A stretch of 64,000 nucleotides of DNA from Sarcophilus harrisii (taxonomy: Eukaryota > Chordata > Mammalia > Dasyuromorphia > Dasyuridae), in assembly GCF_902635505.1 (NCBI RefSeq), contig NC_045430.1, positions 30,337,564-30,401,563 on the forward strand, given 5' to 3'. The position numbers and the translations under genes were made by a program. Positions 10,341 through 21,445 of this stretch are shown in pieces. A model generated the notes under the pieces. It searched no databases, had not been told where the DNA came from, and saw nothing but the letters and a program-made list of their open reading frames with translations. The first letter of the stretch is position 1, and every line of letters begins with the position of its first letter.

Positions 10341-10852
10341 AAGGGGGACCATACATCTCGCTTTTATTTTGCCCGAAGGGATGAGAGAAAAAAAAACCAT
10401 TAATATTCATTTTTTTAATTGGCAATGAGGTAATCACGGCGCCCCCTGAAAAAGTTGGGCCTGTAGGGACTGATTGTGCAGCGGGGGGGGGTGGGGAGGA
10501 GCAGAAGGGAAAAGATTTTGTTTTATGGAAAACTAACTTTTCCTTTAGAATTTGCCGCGCTTGCACAAAAAGTTTGCGTCTCGCGCAAACGATTCCCGTT
10601 TTTCGGAAAACTCCCCCAGTTGCGTTTTCTCTCGATGGGGCAAGTAAGCCACACGGCAACGAGTCGGCTCTCAGCGCGGACACCCCGACGCTAAATTCCG
10701 TTCGGCCCGATGAAGTCCCCCAATCAGGCACGAAGGCTTTTCTGGTGCAAAAAAAAGAAAAGAAGAAGAAGAAAGTCCAGGACCGCTGCGGGCTGCATCT
10801 GCCGAATGTGGTCTGTTACTGCCTTGATACAGAATCTGTAACTACTTAATTG

Positions 10853-10880
10853 CGATAAATAAATAAATAAATAAAATAAT
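10853..10880. repeat. (ATAA)n microsatellite
   Basis: About six ATAA units just outside the CpG shoulder. Confidence 0.85.
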
Positions 10881-11029
10881 AGTCATTAATGAAGATCATC
10901 TTTGCAATAGGGAAGTCAAATTGGGAAACTTTTATTAAATGGTTGCTGTGTGCCCTGCACAGCCAGGAGGAAAGACCATTCCTGTCCTCAAAACTGACAT
11001 TGTAAAGGAGGAAAGGGGGTCATCCTTAT

Positions 11030-11312
11030 GTCCCGTACCGAGTCCCCTGGAAGGGATTTAAAACATCGCTCGCTCTCAAGTCCTTCTTAAAAGGGAGCGA
11101 CTGCAAGAGGAGAAGAATACCAAGGGCAGGGAGTACTTCAGTGGGAGAACGCAAGGGCTGGAGGGAACGTCCGCCCAGAAGAGGTTCCTCCCGGCTTGGG
11201 AGAGAGAGAGAGTCTCCCGAGCCGGGAGGGCTGCCTGCAGAGGGATCGCAGAGAACTCCCAGAAGAGGAAGCTGCTCCCTCTCCAAGCGGGTAACGAACC
11301 TCGATTCCAAGA
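11030..11312. promoter_or_regulatory. Second CpG-rich patch with long hairpin
   Basis: A short GC-rich, CpG-containing patch lies about 1.3-1.5 kb upstream of the METAP2 start, outside the main island. It contains the hairpin at 11187-11229. It could be an upstream regulatory element or an eroded repeat; I do not recognise a repeat family. Confidence 0.45.
11187..11229. other. Inverted repeat: 17-bp arms, 9-nt GA loop
   Basis: The left arm CCTCCCGGCTTGGGAGA (11187-11203) and the right arm TCTCCCGAGCCGGGAGG (11213-11229) are complementary at 16 of 17 positions, and the exception is a G/T pair. The loop is a GA run. It is the strongest hairpin I noticed in the window. Confidence 0.85.
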
Positions 11313-11319
11313 TGCCTTG

Positions 11320-11495
11320 AGTGACTCCCTGAAAGTCACTTCACATCTGTCTTACCTCAGTTTTCTCAACTGTTAAAATTGAGGACCAAAATATCACCTA
11401 CCTTCCCGGAGTGGTTGTGAGGATGAAATGAAATATTTGTAAAGAACTTGGCATAGTAGGAGCGTTGATAAATGCTCGTTTCTTTCCTTCCTAAA
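11320..11495 (+). mobile_element. CORE-SINE (MIR-like)
   Basis: ACCTCAGTTTTCTCAACTGT, then GTTGTGAGGATGAAATGAAA, then GATAAATGCTCGTT: CORE plus 3' segment. Confidence 0.75.
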
Positions 11496-11880
11496 ATTAT
11501 GTCCAATGTCCTTCCCCACAATTATATCCAAACACGATAGGGATCCCAAGAAACAGCCTCACAAAGTCATTCCATTACCTACTCCTCCCTGGAGTAGGAG
11601 GCCATGGCTTGGTCCATATACTCCTGCTTTTCTGTTGACCCCCATTCTACCTCTCTTCCTCCTGAGTGGAGATGAAGGCTAAAAATCTCTTATGTACATG
11701 CTTTCCTTCTCTATATCCCATTTCAAGGGCTTGTTCTAGTGAAATTCAGAGAAAACCTGAAAAAAAAATTTATGTCCAATAGTATTTTCACTATCCACCT
11801 GATAGAGTGGAAACATTAAAGCCTATAGTAATGAGTTATTATTGCAGCTATAACTATTGTACCGTTTTAATCTGAACACA
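11496..11880. other. Unassigned stretch
   Basis: No recognisable feature; a short GGAGTAGGAGG inverted motif near 11590-11602 only. Confidence 0.35.
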
Positions 11881-11884
11881 TATA

Positions 11885-12190
11885 GCAGTTTCAATTCAAT
11901 AAGCATTTTAAATGACTACTTTGTACGATGTATGTTCCCTTTTTCCTTTTTTTGCCTCAGTTTTCTTAAATTTTTTTTAACATTCATTTTAAAAAATTTT
12001 TATTCCAAATTCCTTCCCTCCCTCAAACCCTTCCTCCATCTCTCTGGAAGGTAAGCAATATGATATACACATGAAGCCATTCAAAACATTTTTCCATGTT
12101 GAGGGGGAAAGACAAGAAAATAAAATTAGCACTTCAATCTGCCTTCAAATTTCATCAGTTCTCTCTCTCTGCAGACGAATAGTGGGTTTT
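11885..12190 (-). mobile_element. L2 3' scrap then L1 3' UTR, reversed
   Basis: 11885-11940 is a reversed L2 3' end (TTCAATTCAATAAGCATTTT). 11965-12190 is the reversed 3' UTR of a marsupial L1 (CCAAATTCCTTCCCTCCCTC, AAGTAAGCAATATGATATAC-like text, TTCAATCTGCCTTCAAATTT). Confidence 0.6.
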
Positions 12191-12444
12191 TTTTTTTTAA
12201 CATGTTGCCTCACTTTCTGTAATTTAATTGAAAACATTTTTAAAATCATCTGCTTCTATAAGGAATTGTGTTAGGGTACACACACACACAAATGAAAAAA
12301 CAAAAACAAACAAGAACCCCAGCTCTTCCTGAGAGAAAGCTTACTGATTCTGGAGATAATCATCTAGTTCTTAACTTTCCATCTTTCTCCATTTTGCAAC
12401 ATTTGACATGTTGCCCAACTAGTGTGTTTGACAGTTGGCATGAG

Positions 12445-12650
12445 GCTTTACAAATCTCATTTGATCCTCACAATAACGCTGGGAAGTAGGCTATTATTAT
12501 CCCCATTTAACTGAAGAAACTGAGGTGTCTAAGTGAAGTGACTTACTCAGGATCACACAGCTAGGAAGTTTCTGAAGCCAAATTTGAATTTGATCTTCCT
12601 CACTGAGCAGTGCTCTCTATAAACTCTCCACAATCTAGCTGCCTCCTTCA
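12445..12650 (-). mobile_element. CORE-SINE (THER1/MIR-like), reversed
   Basis: TTGATCCTCACAATAACGCT, TATTATTATCCCCATTTAAC, GACTTACTCAGGATCACACA and CAATCTAGCTGCCTCC occur in the expected order. Confidence 0.85.
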
Positions 12651-13794
12651 GGTTTACATCACCAGCTCAAATGTGGCAAAAGACTAAGTAGTATATATAA
12701 CTGCATTGCAGGAAGTCCTTTTCATTGAGTATTCATGGAGTTTCTTTGTGACAATGTAACTTTTCTGCTGAATTCCTTGGAAGCTGCATTTCCACAAGGT
12801 CTGTCCTTGGCTCTCAAAGCAGGAACTATCATTAATTGTGACAGTTGCAAGAATGTTGCCAGGACACAGATGAAAAAGCCCAAATCCTCCAGCTACCCCT
12901 ATTCCCCTCCTCCCCCTGAAGCAATTTCCTCTCAGGGGCTTAGCTGAGTTGTCTTATTCCTCTTCACTGTCAGACACTCAAATAAATCCCTGATTCCAAC
13001 TAACCTGCTAGTTTTATATAAGCCGCCCAAGGACATGACCAAATCTCCCAACCAATGTCTACAGATTTCCATTGCATCCTGATTGACTGATTGATTAAAT
13101 GACTGATTTAATGGAGAGATCTAGACCTTGTGCTCACCTACTTCATATGAAGTATGATTGATGGAGTCAATCCATCTCTATTCTCCCTTGGCAAAGGTCT
13201 CGGGGATCAGTAGCTCCTTAGTTGCTCTAAGATGGGTTAGAATGATTTATTGACTCTTAAGGAGCATCCCTTCCCTTGTTAAATGATTGATTGAGAATGA
13301 GATGGGGTCTTCCAGTCCCTTTACATCCCCTGGTGCTCTTCACAAAAGAACAACACTTGTGGCAGATATGAGCAGCAGCTGCAGCTGCAGTCAGAATACT
13401 TGGGCCTTCAGTGTATGAGAACATCATGGACAATGATAGTTTTTCTCCTTCATCCTCATTGTTACATTATCTTAATTGTACCATTATCTTCTCTGTGGCT
13501 ATTTATTTATTACTACCATTAGTACAGCAAGGGAAGAGGACCAATTTCAAAACTCTTTTATTTTGCATGTTAGAGTGCTATCAATATTAAAAAAAAAAAA
13601 AAAACATGGAACCAACCACAATTATATTTTCCCCTGATAACAGAGGGGAGCATTTCCTTTTTTGTTCCTTTAAGAAGGGGCATTTCATATACCCCACCCA
13701 AGCTGGAAGATCAAGAGGCTGAACCACAGAGATAATGAAACTTCAAGGGAAAGCCCTTAGATGCAAAATAGATATTTTCCCTACTGTAGAAAGA
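12651..13794. other. Unassigned stretch
   Basis: About 1.1 kb without a confident assignment. It has a repetitive GATTGACTGATTGATT texture near 13080-13110 and 13285, a GCAGCAGCTGCAGCTGCAG palindromic tract near 13372-13390, and an A16 run near 13590. It may be an old unclassified repeat. Confidence 0.35.
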
Positions 13795-13998
13795 CTATGC
13801 AGTGGAGAGAGTTCTGGGCCTGTATACTGGAGAAACTGAGTTCAAGTCCAGCTCCAGACATTTATTACTAGCTCTATAACCTTGGGCATTCAAGTGCAAA
13901 ATAGAGAAAATGAAATTACCTGATTCCCAGGTGAGAATCATGAGAAAATATTTTCACAGTGGTTAGTATTGTGCCTAGCCAATAGTAGATACTATATA
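13795..13998 (+). mobile_element. CORE-SINE (MIR-like)
   Basis: GAGTTCAAGTCCAGCTCCAG, then CTCTATAACCTTGGGCA and a CAATAGTAGATACTATATAA end. Confidence 0.65.
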
Positions 13999-14039
13999 AT
14001 AGATGGTAACTGGTCTGAATAGATGGTATTCTGCCCCCT

Positions 14040-14565
14040 TCTATCTTCTGTATTACTGTAGAGGCAACACTATTCTCTCAAGTCTTAAGACTTACACCCT
14101 AGCAGTTATCCTGGATTCCTCCTCACTATCTCTCAGTCCCATCTCCCTAATCCTCTATGGGACTGTATGTTGGAGTGCATATATACACATACACATGCAT
14201 AATACATACACATATATAATACACATATGTATGTGTGTACACACATACAAATATACAGATACAAAATGTTGCAAAGTTCTGTTGATTTTACCTTTGCATT
14301 TCTTAAAAACTCCCCCTTCTTCCCTCTGACACTTCCAGAATGCTGGTATAAACCCTTATCATCTCATGCCTAGATTATTACAATAGCCTGCTGGTGGTCT
14401 GCCTGCCTTTGTAGATATTTATTTGTATGCTGTTTCCCCCATTACAAGATAAACTCGTTGAGAGCAAAGACTGACTTTTGCCTCTTTTCTTCCCCATAGA
14501 GCTTAGTATAGTCCCTAGAATATAGTAGGTGTTTAGTAAATGTTTATTGATTGGTTAAATAATAA
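14040..14565 (+). mobile_element. L2 LINE 3' part with internal (CA/TA)n
   Basis: TATCCTGGATTCCTCCTCAC, CCTAGATTATTACAATAGCC and the 3' UTR (CTCGTTGAGAGCAAAGACTG ... TTTAGTAAATGTTTATTGAT) are in L2 order. A CA/TA tract (14175-14268) lies inside, and part of the reverse transcriptase region is missing. Confidence 0.75.
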
Positions 14566-15110
14566 GTGGTACTATATAATAGTTACTATATGCTTACAAT
14601 TATTTTTTATTACTTATTAGAAAGGATGTGAGGCTTAAATACCCTAACTACATATAAAGAAGCCAACAAAATAGCAAACTTGTCTCCAGAGCATAGATTG
14701 CTAGAATATAAATATATCTTTGTCCCTAGCCATTCATCTATATAAGATTCCCAGAAGAATATGGGAGATAAAAATGACAATTTAAACCAATCACTCTAAG
14801 GCAACATGGAGTTGCAGAACGGAAAAAAGGAGTTTTGAGTCAGAAAAAACTTGTCAAATATTTGTCAAATGTTCTCTTGTCGGGAGGGGACAAACCATCT
14901 CAAGAGTGGAGTTTTTGAGGGAATCAAAGAAAAGAAGCTTCTACCCTTACTAAACCAAGAGATCTGAAAGATCATTCTATAAACAGAGCAATTTCAGAAG
15001 ACCAGTGGATAGGCTCATCCAGTGGGAGATACCATCTATGACCTGAGGAGAGCCTAGCAGCAGAGTAACCTGTCCCAATACAACAGCAAAATCCCTGATA
15101 AGGAGCTAGC
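14566..15110. other. Unassigned stretch
   Basis: No confident feature. Confidence 0.35.
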
Positions 15111-15111
15111 A

Positions 15112-15832
15112 CAGCATACTCTTTGATCCAGCCTTTACTGCCTGTATCTCAAAGATATCATAAAAGAGGAAAAGGACTCACATGTTCAAAAAATGTTTCC
15201 AGCAGTTCTTTTTGTAGTAGAAAGGAATGGGAAACTGAGTGGATGCCCATCAGTTGGGCAATGATTGAATAAGTTATGGTAAGTGACTATAATGGAATAT
15301 CATTGTTCTGTGAGAAATAATGAGCAGGTCGATTTCAGAAAAGGCTGGAAAGACTTGGATGAACTGATGCTAAGTGATGTGCCAGAACTGAGAGAACATT
15401 GTACACAGCAACAACAAAATGATGGGATAATTGGCTGTGATGGATTTAGCTCTTTTCAACGATGTGGTGATTCAAGGCAATTCCAATTGACTTGGAATGG
15501 AGAGAGAGCCATTTACATCTAAAGAGAACTATGGAGACTGAATGTGGATTGAAGCTTAGTATTTTTACCTTTTTCTTTTTCTTGTTTGCTTGTTTTTATT
15601 TTTTCTTTCTTGTGGCTTCCCCCCACACACTTTGATTTGATTTTTCTTGCACAACATGACAAATATTGAAATATGTTTAAAAGAATTGCACATTTAACCT
15701 AAATCATATTGCTTGCTGTCTTGGGTAAGAGAGGAAGGGAGAAAAACTTGGAATATAAAGTTCTCCAAAAATGGATATTAAAAACTATCTTTACAATGTA
15801 TTTAGAAAAATAAAATACTATATTAAAAAAGG
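15112..15832 (+). mobile_element. L1 LINE, ORF2 C-terminus and 3' UTR
   Basis: The plus strand encodes a decayed LFDPAFTACIS-type block near 15120, then MTIMEYHCSVRNNEQVDFRKGWKDLDELMLSD (15283-15380), the L1 ORF2 end, followed by the 3' UTR with CAATTGACTTGGAATGGAGA and an AATAAAATACTATATTAAA tail. No clean target duplication was found. Confidence 0.88.
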
Positions 15833-16400
15833 AACCAACACAGTCCCTAAATGATCAGTTATGATAGTGTACGTCTCATGCAGTTGAAATACTGTCACCT
15901 TAGAAGAGCAAGCCCAGCTGAGCCACCAGTCCCCCAGAGAGACTATCAGAAACCGATACCAGTGCAGACCTTCCAGAGAGATAAATCTGCAGTTTCAAGA
16001 TTTTGAATTAACTTATCTATCTGTATTCCTTACATATGTTCCTTACTACTATCATGTCATACAGACTCATCTTCTATATTTCTGGAAGATTACACAGATG
16101 CTATTTGGGAAAAGGCTTTGTAATTATATTCCCTGCCACGTTATTTGAGAAAATAAATGCCTTTGGTAAAGAATTAACTAGATGCCCGGGTTCATTGTTA
16201 AGGAGAAGTCAGAAGTGGAGGCTTGTGAACTAATGTTTAGGTGAATGGCCAGCCACAGGGTTAACCCCAGAACCCTGGGAGTAATAACAGCCACTTCTCT
16301 GGGAACCCAAACTGCCATTGGCAGTTTGAATTGGGTCAATGAGCCCAGACAAGGCTATTTCATTTGTTTGTTTTTTAAGGAAAAATAAAGCAAGAAAGAA
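15833..16400 (+). other. Unclassified repeat-like block with poly(A) signal and hairpins
   Basis: AGAAAATAAATGCCTTTGG near 16149 looks like a polyadenylation signal followed by U5-like text, which would suit an old LTR on the plus strand, but no TG...CA ends or target duplication could be fixed. Two hairpins lie at 16264-16280 and 16308-16328. Confidence 0.3.
16308..16328. other. Perfect 9-bp hairpin
   Basis: CAAACTGCC, loop ATT, GGCAGTTTG. Confidence 0.85.
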
Positions 16401-16739
16401 CGTGTTCCTATGTTTAAGGTAGACATTTCTGACTCACCAATGGGTTTGAGGCCTGTTGGTTACCCTTAACAAGGTTTAACTCATCTGTCTAAAGATTTGC
16501 CAGGTTGTAGCCATTGTGCATATTATAACTTCTAGGAGCCACAGGTGAGAGATAAGTGCCAAGTAGATCCCAAAGGTGGATGAGCATCCCTGAAAAGGAA
16601 TCAGTATCCCTCCCACCAGAGTGCTAGTACTCCCTGAGCACTCCACACATCCCAATGAAGTTATCTAGACTAGAAATGAGGAACTCTAGTGGGTTCTCAC
16701 ATTTCAGAGTATGGTGGAACTTGATTAAAATATAATTGG
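16401..16739. other. Unassigned stretch
   Basis: No recognisable feature. Confidence 0.35.
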
Positions 16740-16952
16740 CATAGTATTTTCACCTTTTCATTGTTTTTGTTTGCTTGTGTATTTTTCTTTCTCATGGTTT
16801 TTCCCCCTTTGGATCTGATTTTAGGTTGTTTGCTATCTAGAAGAGGAGAGGAGAGAGAGAAAGAAAACTTTGGAACACAAGATTTTGCAAGGGTGAATGT
16901 TGAAAACTATATTTGCATGCATTTGGAAAAAATAAAATACTATTTAAAAATG
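16740..16952 (+). mobile_element. L1 3' tail with target duplication
   Basis: About 213 bp of L1 3' UTR (AACACAAGATTTTGCAAGGG, AATAAAATACTATTTAAAAA) flanked by AAATATAATTGG at 16728-16739 and 16953-16964 (12 of 12). Confidence 0.88.
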
Positions 16953-17164
16953 AAATATAATTGGTAAATATTTAGCAAAATAAGTAAAACTTCAACAAAA
17001 TATAGATAGCATTACATTTTAAAACTAAGTCAATATGTTACCAGTAGGGATCTGTACATATGAATTAGTGACCATCCTCCCAACTGAGTTTGACACTGGA
17101 ATATCCAAATTTTTTGATTGCACCCCCATTAATAAAACATGTTTGTGCATCTTCCCCACCTGCA

Positions 17165-17408
17165 ATTTGGAACAGCTTGGTTGTGTAGTAAATAGAAGAC
17201 CTGAAGTCAGGAACATTCGTCCTGAGTTCAAATACAGACTAAGAAGCTTCGTGACTATGTGATCCTGGGCAAGTCACAACCCTATTTACCTCAATTTCTT
17301 CATTTGTAAAATGATCTGGAGAAGAACATAGCAAACCACTCCAGTATTTTTGCCAAGAAAACCCTTAATGGGGTTATGATGAGTCAGGATTAACTAAACA
17401 ACAACAAC
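17165..17408 (+). mobile_element. Mar-1 CORE-SINE
   Basis: Head, CORE (GATCCTGGGCAAGTCACAAC), then ATGATCTGGAGAAGAACATA, CAAACCACTCCAGTATTTTT and the RTE/Bov-B-like tail (GATGAGTCAGGATTAACTAA). Confidence 0.88.
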
Positions 17409-17504
17409 CCCTAATCTATTTACTTATATGCATACATTATGTACACTAATCATTATTTGCAGCATAAAACACAAGAAATTGACATTTTAAAAGAAGAAGA
17501 AAAA

Positions 17505-17562
17505 ATGAAATGGCAGTTGATCCTAAAATAAATTGGGAAGCACTGAATTTTAATAAGAAGAT
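17505..17562 (-). mobile_element. L2 LINE, left flank of LTR
   Basis: GATCCTAAAATAAATTGGGA AND the following 'agcactgaattttaataag' fit reversed L2 that resumes at 18085. Confidence 0.55.
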
Positions 17563-18082
17563 TGTAGGGGACGTGAGAGATGGAAAATCCTATCCAAAAA
17601 TGACTACTCAGAGACTTCTCGAAGTAAAAAGCACAAAAGTTGTTTATTTAATAAATTCTCATGAGAATGAGCAATTCCACCATGAGGAGGGAAAGAGAGA
17701 AAGCTCACGGTAGAAGGGCTAAAGAACTAGGAGAAGATACACAGTTTTTATAGGTTTTGGTTACAAAGGATTACATCATAGGTTGGGGAACATTGAGAGA
17801 CAGGTGCCCCCTCCCCCTTTAATTGGATGTTATTCATGCCAAAAACAGCAGATTCCCTGGTTCCTGAAGGAACCATATATCAGGCAACTAGTTGTCTAAA
17901 CATTGATAACTTGAACAGCAATAAATGTCATCATTTTAGGTTAAATACATATATCTAAAATCTAAGTACATATTGGCTAATGTTCAACATACTTATGCAG
18001 GTCACAGAGACCTAGAGAAACTAAAATACAGAAGAGGAATGTAAACATTCTTGGAAGTTCTTCACTTTATCTCTACTCCACA
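17563..18082 (-). mobile_element. Solo LTR fossil (endogenous retrovirus)
   Basis: About 520 bp bounded by TG...CA (TGTAGGGGACG to CTACTCCACA). On the minus strand it has a TATA box (CCTATAAAAACTG) followed about 130 bases later by a polyadenylation signal (TTAAATAAACAAC) and a short U5, the normal LTR layout. No retroviral coding sequence is attached. It lies inside an L2 copy; an AGAT occurs at the left edge and a few bases beyond the right edge, so the exact duplication is not resolved. Moderately old. Confidence 0.78.
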
Positions 18083-18084
18083 CA

Positions 18085-18445
18085 GGGAGATAGGGTGGGA
18101 GAAGTAATGTGGTCAGATCTGAACTCTAAGAGTATCACTTTGGCAGTTAATTAGAGGCTGGACTGAGTGGAGAGCCATTTGAAGCTGAGACACCCATGAT
18201 AGTATTACAGTTGTTCCATTAGTCCTAAAGGTGAGGAGGACCTGAGATTGGGTGGTGAAAAAAATTGAGAAAAGGAGACATTTTCAAGAGATGTAGAAGA
18301 AGGGACAAGGTGTAGTAACTGAATATTGAGGTTCAGAGAAAGATGGATGGATTGGATTGGAAACCCAGATTGCTATTAGCATAGCAATAGTAAAGATCAG
18401 AAAGAGTGGGGAGAGGAGTTGGAGAGAAAGATAATGAGATCCTGC
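18085..18445 (-). mobile_element. L2 LINE, right flank of LTR
   Basis: GTAATGTGGTCAGATCTGAA, TATCACTTTGGCAGTTAATT and AAGAGATGTAGAAGAAGGGA follow the reversed L2. Confidence 0.7.
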
Positions 18446-18742
18446 AATGCAGGTCACAACCCATCCAGCATTCTTGCTCATCCTGTGTGTGTCATTTTGT
18501 CCCACCCCAAAATGAAAACTGCCAAGCTGAAGCTTTTAGTCAGTGATTAAGTTTTCTGGGAACACAGAGCCTGCCCTCCAGGAGCACCTGCTAAAGTACT
18601 AATGTCATCTGAAGAAGTAGGTGTGCTTGGGAACAGAGAATTTTCTCAATGGTATCTGGGTTGGGTATTGAAGTAGTGATTATAACTACCCTCAAGAAAG
18701 CCAAGTTAGAAAAGAAAAGGCTGGGAACTGGCAAAAAAGAGC

Positions 18743-18782
<40 letters not shown>
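18743..18782. repeat. (TG)n microsatellite
   Basis: About 19-20 uninterrupted TG units. Confidence 0.97.
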
Positions 18783-18785
<3 letters not shown>

Positions 18786-18811
18786 CAGGTATAGATTTAA
18801 TTGTAAAGAAA

Positions 18812-19090
18812 CACTGGAGGAGGAGCAGCTAGATGATCAAGTGCAGAGAGCACCTCAGTTCAAATCCAGCCTCAAACACTTAAAGCATGATGCTAGGAAG
18901 GTCACTTACCTCCATTTACTTTGCCCCCGAAAAATAGGTTAGAAGCATTATAGCATAGTGGATAGATTACTAGACTTAAAACAGGGACATTGTTATTGTT
19001 TATTGACACTTTATATGACAGGGGGCATCACTTAATATTTTTTGACTCAGTTTTCTCCTTTATAAAATGTAGAGTGTTGAAGACAAAATA
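18812..19090 (+). mobile_element. Two old SINEs in tandem
   Basis: 18812-18925 resembles the tRNA-type SINE (GGAGCAGCTAGATGATCAAG, TTCAAATCCAGCCTCAAACA). 18938-19085 is MIR-like (TAGCATAGTGGATAGATTAC, TTTTCTCCTTTATAAAATGT). Confidence 0.65.
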
Positions 19091-19559
19091 TCAATACTGT
19101 ACTTAGTTTTATTAATTTATCATTCTTCCAAATTCAAGAATTTTCCTAGCTTAGAGAAATTTCAAACTGACAGGGTTTCTTTCATGCCCTTGAACATTTT
19201 CCCCCACAAATCATTTTGTCGTTCAAATTTTAAAGGATTCTTGAGCAAGAAGATTTCACAATATGATAATATATGTAAAGTTCAAGGTAAGGAAAAAATT
19301 AACATTTTGCTTCATTGCTGAGAAATAGTTAATCTTTCAAGAAAACCCTTAGAAAATCATTTTCCTAAAACTATTCAATCTCTCTGGGATCCCTTCCCCA
19401 AAAGGTCCTCCCTTAATCTGTTCATTTATTATCAGGTGATCATATCATATCAGGTGGTCATATTGCCTAAAGTTAAAAAAGAAAGAAAAAACTTCTTTTA
19501 GGTAGATTCTTACCCTAAACCCTTCAGGGCACCCAGAAAAAGGTTACAGCTCTTGGGTA
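19091..19559. other. Unassigned stretch
   Basis: No recognisable feature. Confidence 0.35.
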
Positions 19560-19795
19560 GATCAATCAAGGGCATCTGGGTAGGGTGGAAAGTAGAATAT
19601 GGGGACTGGAGTCAAAAAAATCCTCAAATTCCTGAGTTAATTTCAGACACTTGCTAGCTGAGTGACCCTGAGCAAGTTACTTAATCCTGTTTGCCTCAGT
19701 CATCTCATGAGAAGAAAATGGCAAACCGTTCCAGTACCTTTCCCAAGAAAACCCCAAATGAGGTCACAAAGAATCATTACCAAACAACAATAAAA
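19560..19795 (+). mobile_element. Mar-1 CORE-SINE
   Basis: Complete head-to-tail copy including TTAATCCTGTTTGCCTCAGT, AATGGCAAACCGTTCCAGTA and AAAACCCCAAATGAGGTCAC. Confidence 0.88.
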
Positions 19796-20454
19796 GAAAC
19801 TTCTTCGTTCTGTTAGGTTAGATTATTCCTTTAGGATGGATAAAAGACTTCTTTTCTTTATCTTGTCCTTCCCCCATGGTAAGAATTCTTCCTGGGCTGA
19901 TAAGAGAGAAGATAGCAGGACAATGTATAGAAAAGGGGAGAAAGAAGCTTTTGTTTCAAGAGGGACATGTGGCTTTGTAGATCTATTGCTGCATCTGGAA
20001 TGATCTTGAATCCTACTTCTAGCATTTATTCTCGTCATGGTGGGGACATTAACCTTAACCTTTCAGCTCCCCAGTTGATGGGAATAATTATGCTTATACA
20101 ATGTACCTGTCATTGATTGTTATGAGAAGAGCTACTTTTACATAAATCCTTCCATAAAAACAGCTCTGTCTTCCTTGGTGAGGGGCTACCTGGACCACCC
20201 TAATTCTCAGTAATTACTCCATTCTCTGAACTTTTGTTTCACTTGTTAATTGTGGGATCAATATGCATATCCTTCCCTAATTAATGATTTCTTTTTCTAT
20301 GTCAGTATCCTGTCTTCCTTCCTAGATTTCAAATCCCATAAGGTGAGTCATGGGTTCTGATACCCCAGCATATCATTAAGTTCTATGTGTGGTTAAAAGC
20401 TATATATGCAAAGAGTGGTTAATAATTCTGAAAAGGAGAATTATTTGAAAAGAA
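19796..20454. other. Unassigned stretch
   Basis: No confident feature; 20300-20400 may be a faint L2 3' region. Confidence 0.35.
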
Positions 20455-20620
20455 TGAATGTATACTCACTAATTAAGCACGATTTTATTGTCAGGCTTTG
20501 TGATAAATGCTAGAGATATAAATGCAACAAGTAAAAAAATCTTTGATTTCATGGAATTTACATGCCAATTAACAAGATAACACATATAAGTTAGTGTTAC
20601 CCATGGAGGACGGCTTGGAG
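20455..20620 (-). mobile_element. L2 3' end, reversed
   Basis: TCACTAATTAAGCACGATTT and ATGCTAGAGATATAAATGCA fit a decayed reversed L2 3' end. Confidence 0.5.
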
Positions 20621-20689
20621 AAATCAGAGAAAATGGCGATTGAAAGTAATTAAGGAACTTTATTGAGATTTCTTTGCTAGGAATAACAG

Positions 20690-20882
20690 CACTGATTTTA
20701 TGACTGTTTCCAGCTTCAGACCACACTTAGCTGTGTGATACTGAGCTAGTCACTTACCCCTGTTTGCCTCAGTTTCCTCGTCTGTAAAATAAACTGCAAA
20801 ACGAAATGTCAAAACACTTCAGTATCTCTGCCAAGAAAATCCCAAGTGGGGTCTGGTGAAATGACGGCTGAATAACTTAACA
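20690..20882 (+). mobile_element. Mar-1 CORE-SINE, 5'-truncated
   Basis: CCTGTTTGCCTCAGTTTCCT, CAGTATCTCTGCCAAGAAAA and the decayed RTE-like tail. Confidence 0.82.
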
Positions 20883-21304
20883 ATATCTTTCAATGCAAAG
20901 ATATCCTGGTTCTTCTCTCTGGAGAGTCTAATTTCTCCTCCTGGCTAGCAACCCCATTCTGATCTAATAGTTTTAAAAGCTAGAGATGAATAACAGCAGC
21001 AGCTTTGAAATTTTTTGCATGACTGTGTAGGGAAGATACAGAAGATTCTGAATAAGAGTGAGTTTAAGGAGAAGAAAATCATTTAAGAATGTAAAGGTTG
21101 GGCCACTCCTTCAAGCCCTGAGCCTCAAGAAATGTCAGATGCTAAAATACTCTTATTTGAAATACTGCAAGATGGGGAACCTGGTCTAAGACTAGAAATA
21201 GCTTTTTAACTTTGGCAGAAACTGAGATGGGGTTCAGAAAGAGATTCATTTGCTAAAGCCTCAAGCTGAATTTTGCAGTTTAAAAAAATCTTTCATTTGC
21301 AAGC
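20883..21304. other. Unassigned stretch
   Basis: No recognisable feature. Confidence 0.35.
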
Positions 21305-21445
21305 CGAGTCTATCAATCGACAAGAATTTATCAAAAGCTATTTATGTACAAGGCCCCCTGCTGTTCTCAAAAACAATCCCTAACCTCAAGGAATTTATAT
21401 TTTAGCAGGGAATATAAACTGGAAAGTGAATGCAATTACTTTGTA
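21305..21445 (-). mobile_element. L2 3' end, reversed
   Basis: TCGACAAGAATTTATCAAAA, then CCCTAACCTCAAGGAATTTA. Confidence 0.6.

Larger units (their letters stand above)
8985..10730. promoter_or_regulatory. CpG island over METAP2 exon 1 and promoter
   Basis: CpG density rises abruptly near 8985 and stays high to about 10730, against a CpG-poor AT-rich background. The core (about 9050-10300) is very GC-rich. The right shoulder (10440-10730) has balanced base composition but still many CpGs, for example TTTGCGTCTCGCGCAAAC. Several overlapping long open frames on both strands here are composition artefacts. Confidence 0.93.

Noticed and set aside
9015-10430. Many overlapping 60-200 codon open frames on both strands
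   Set aside because: They are rich in P/R/A/G and follow CpG-island composition. Only the MAGVE frame matches a known protein.
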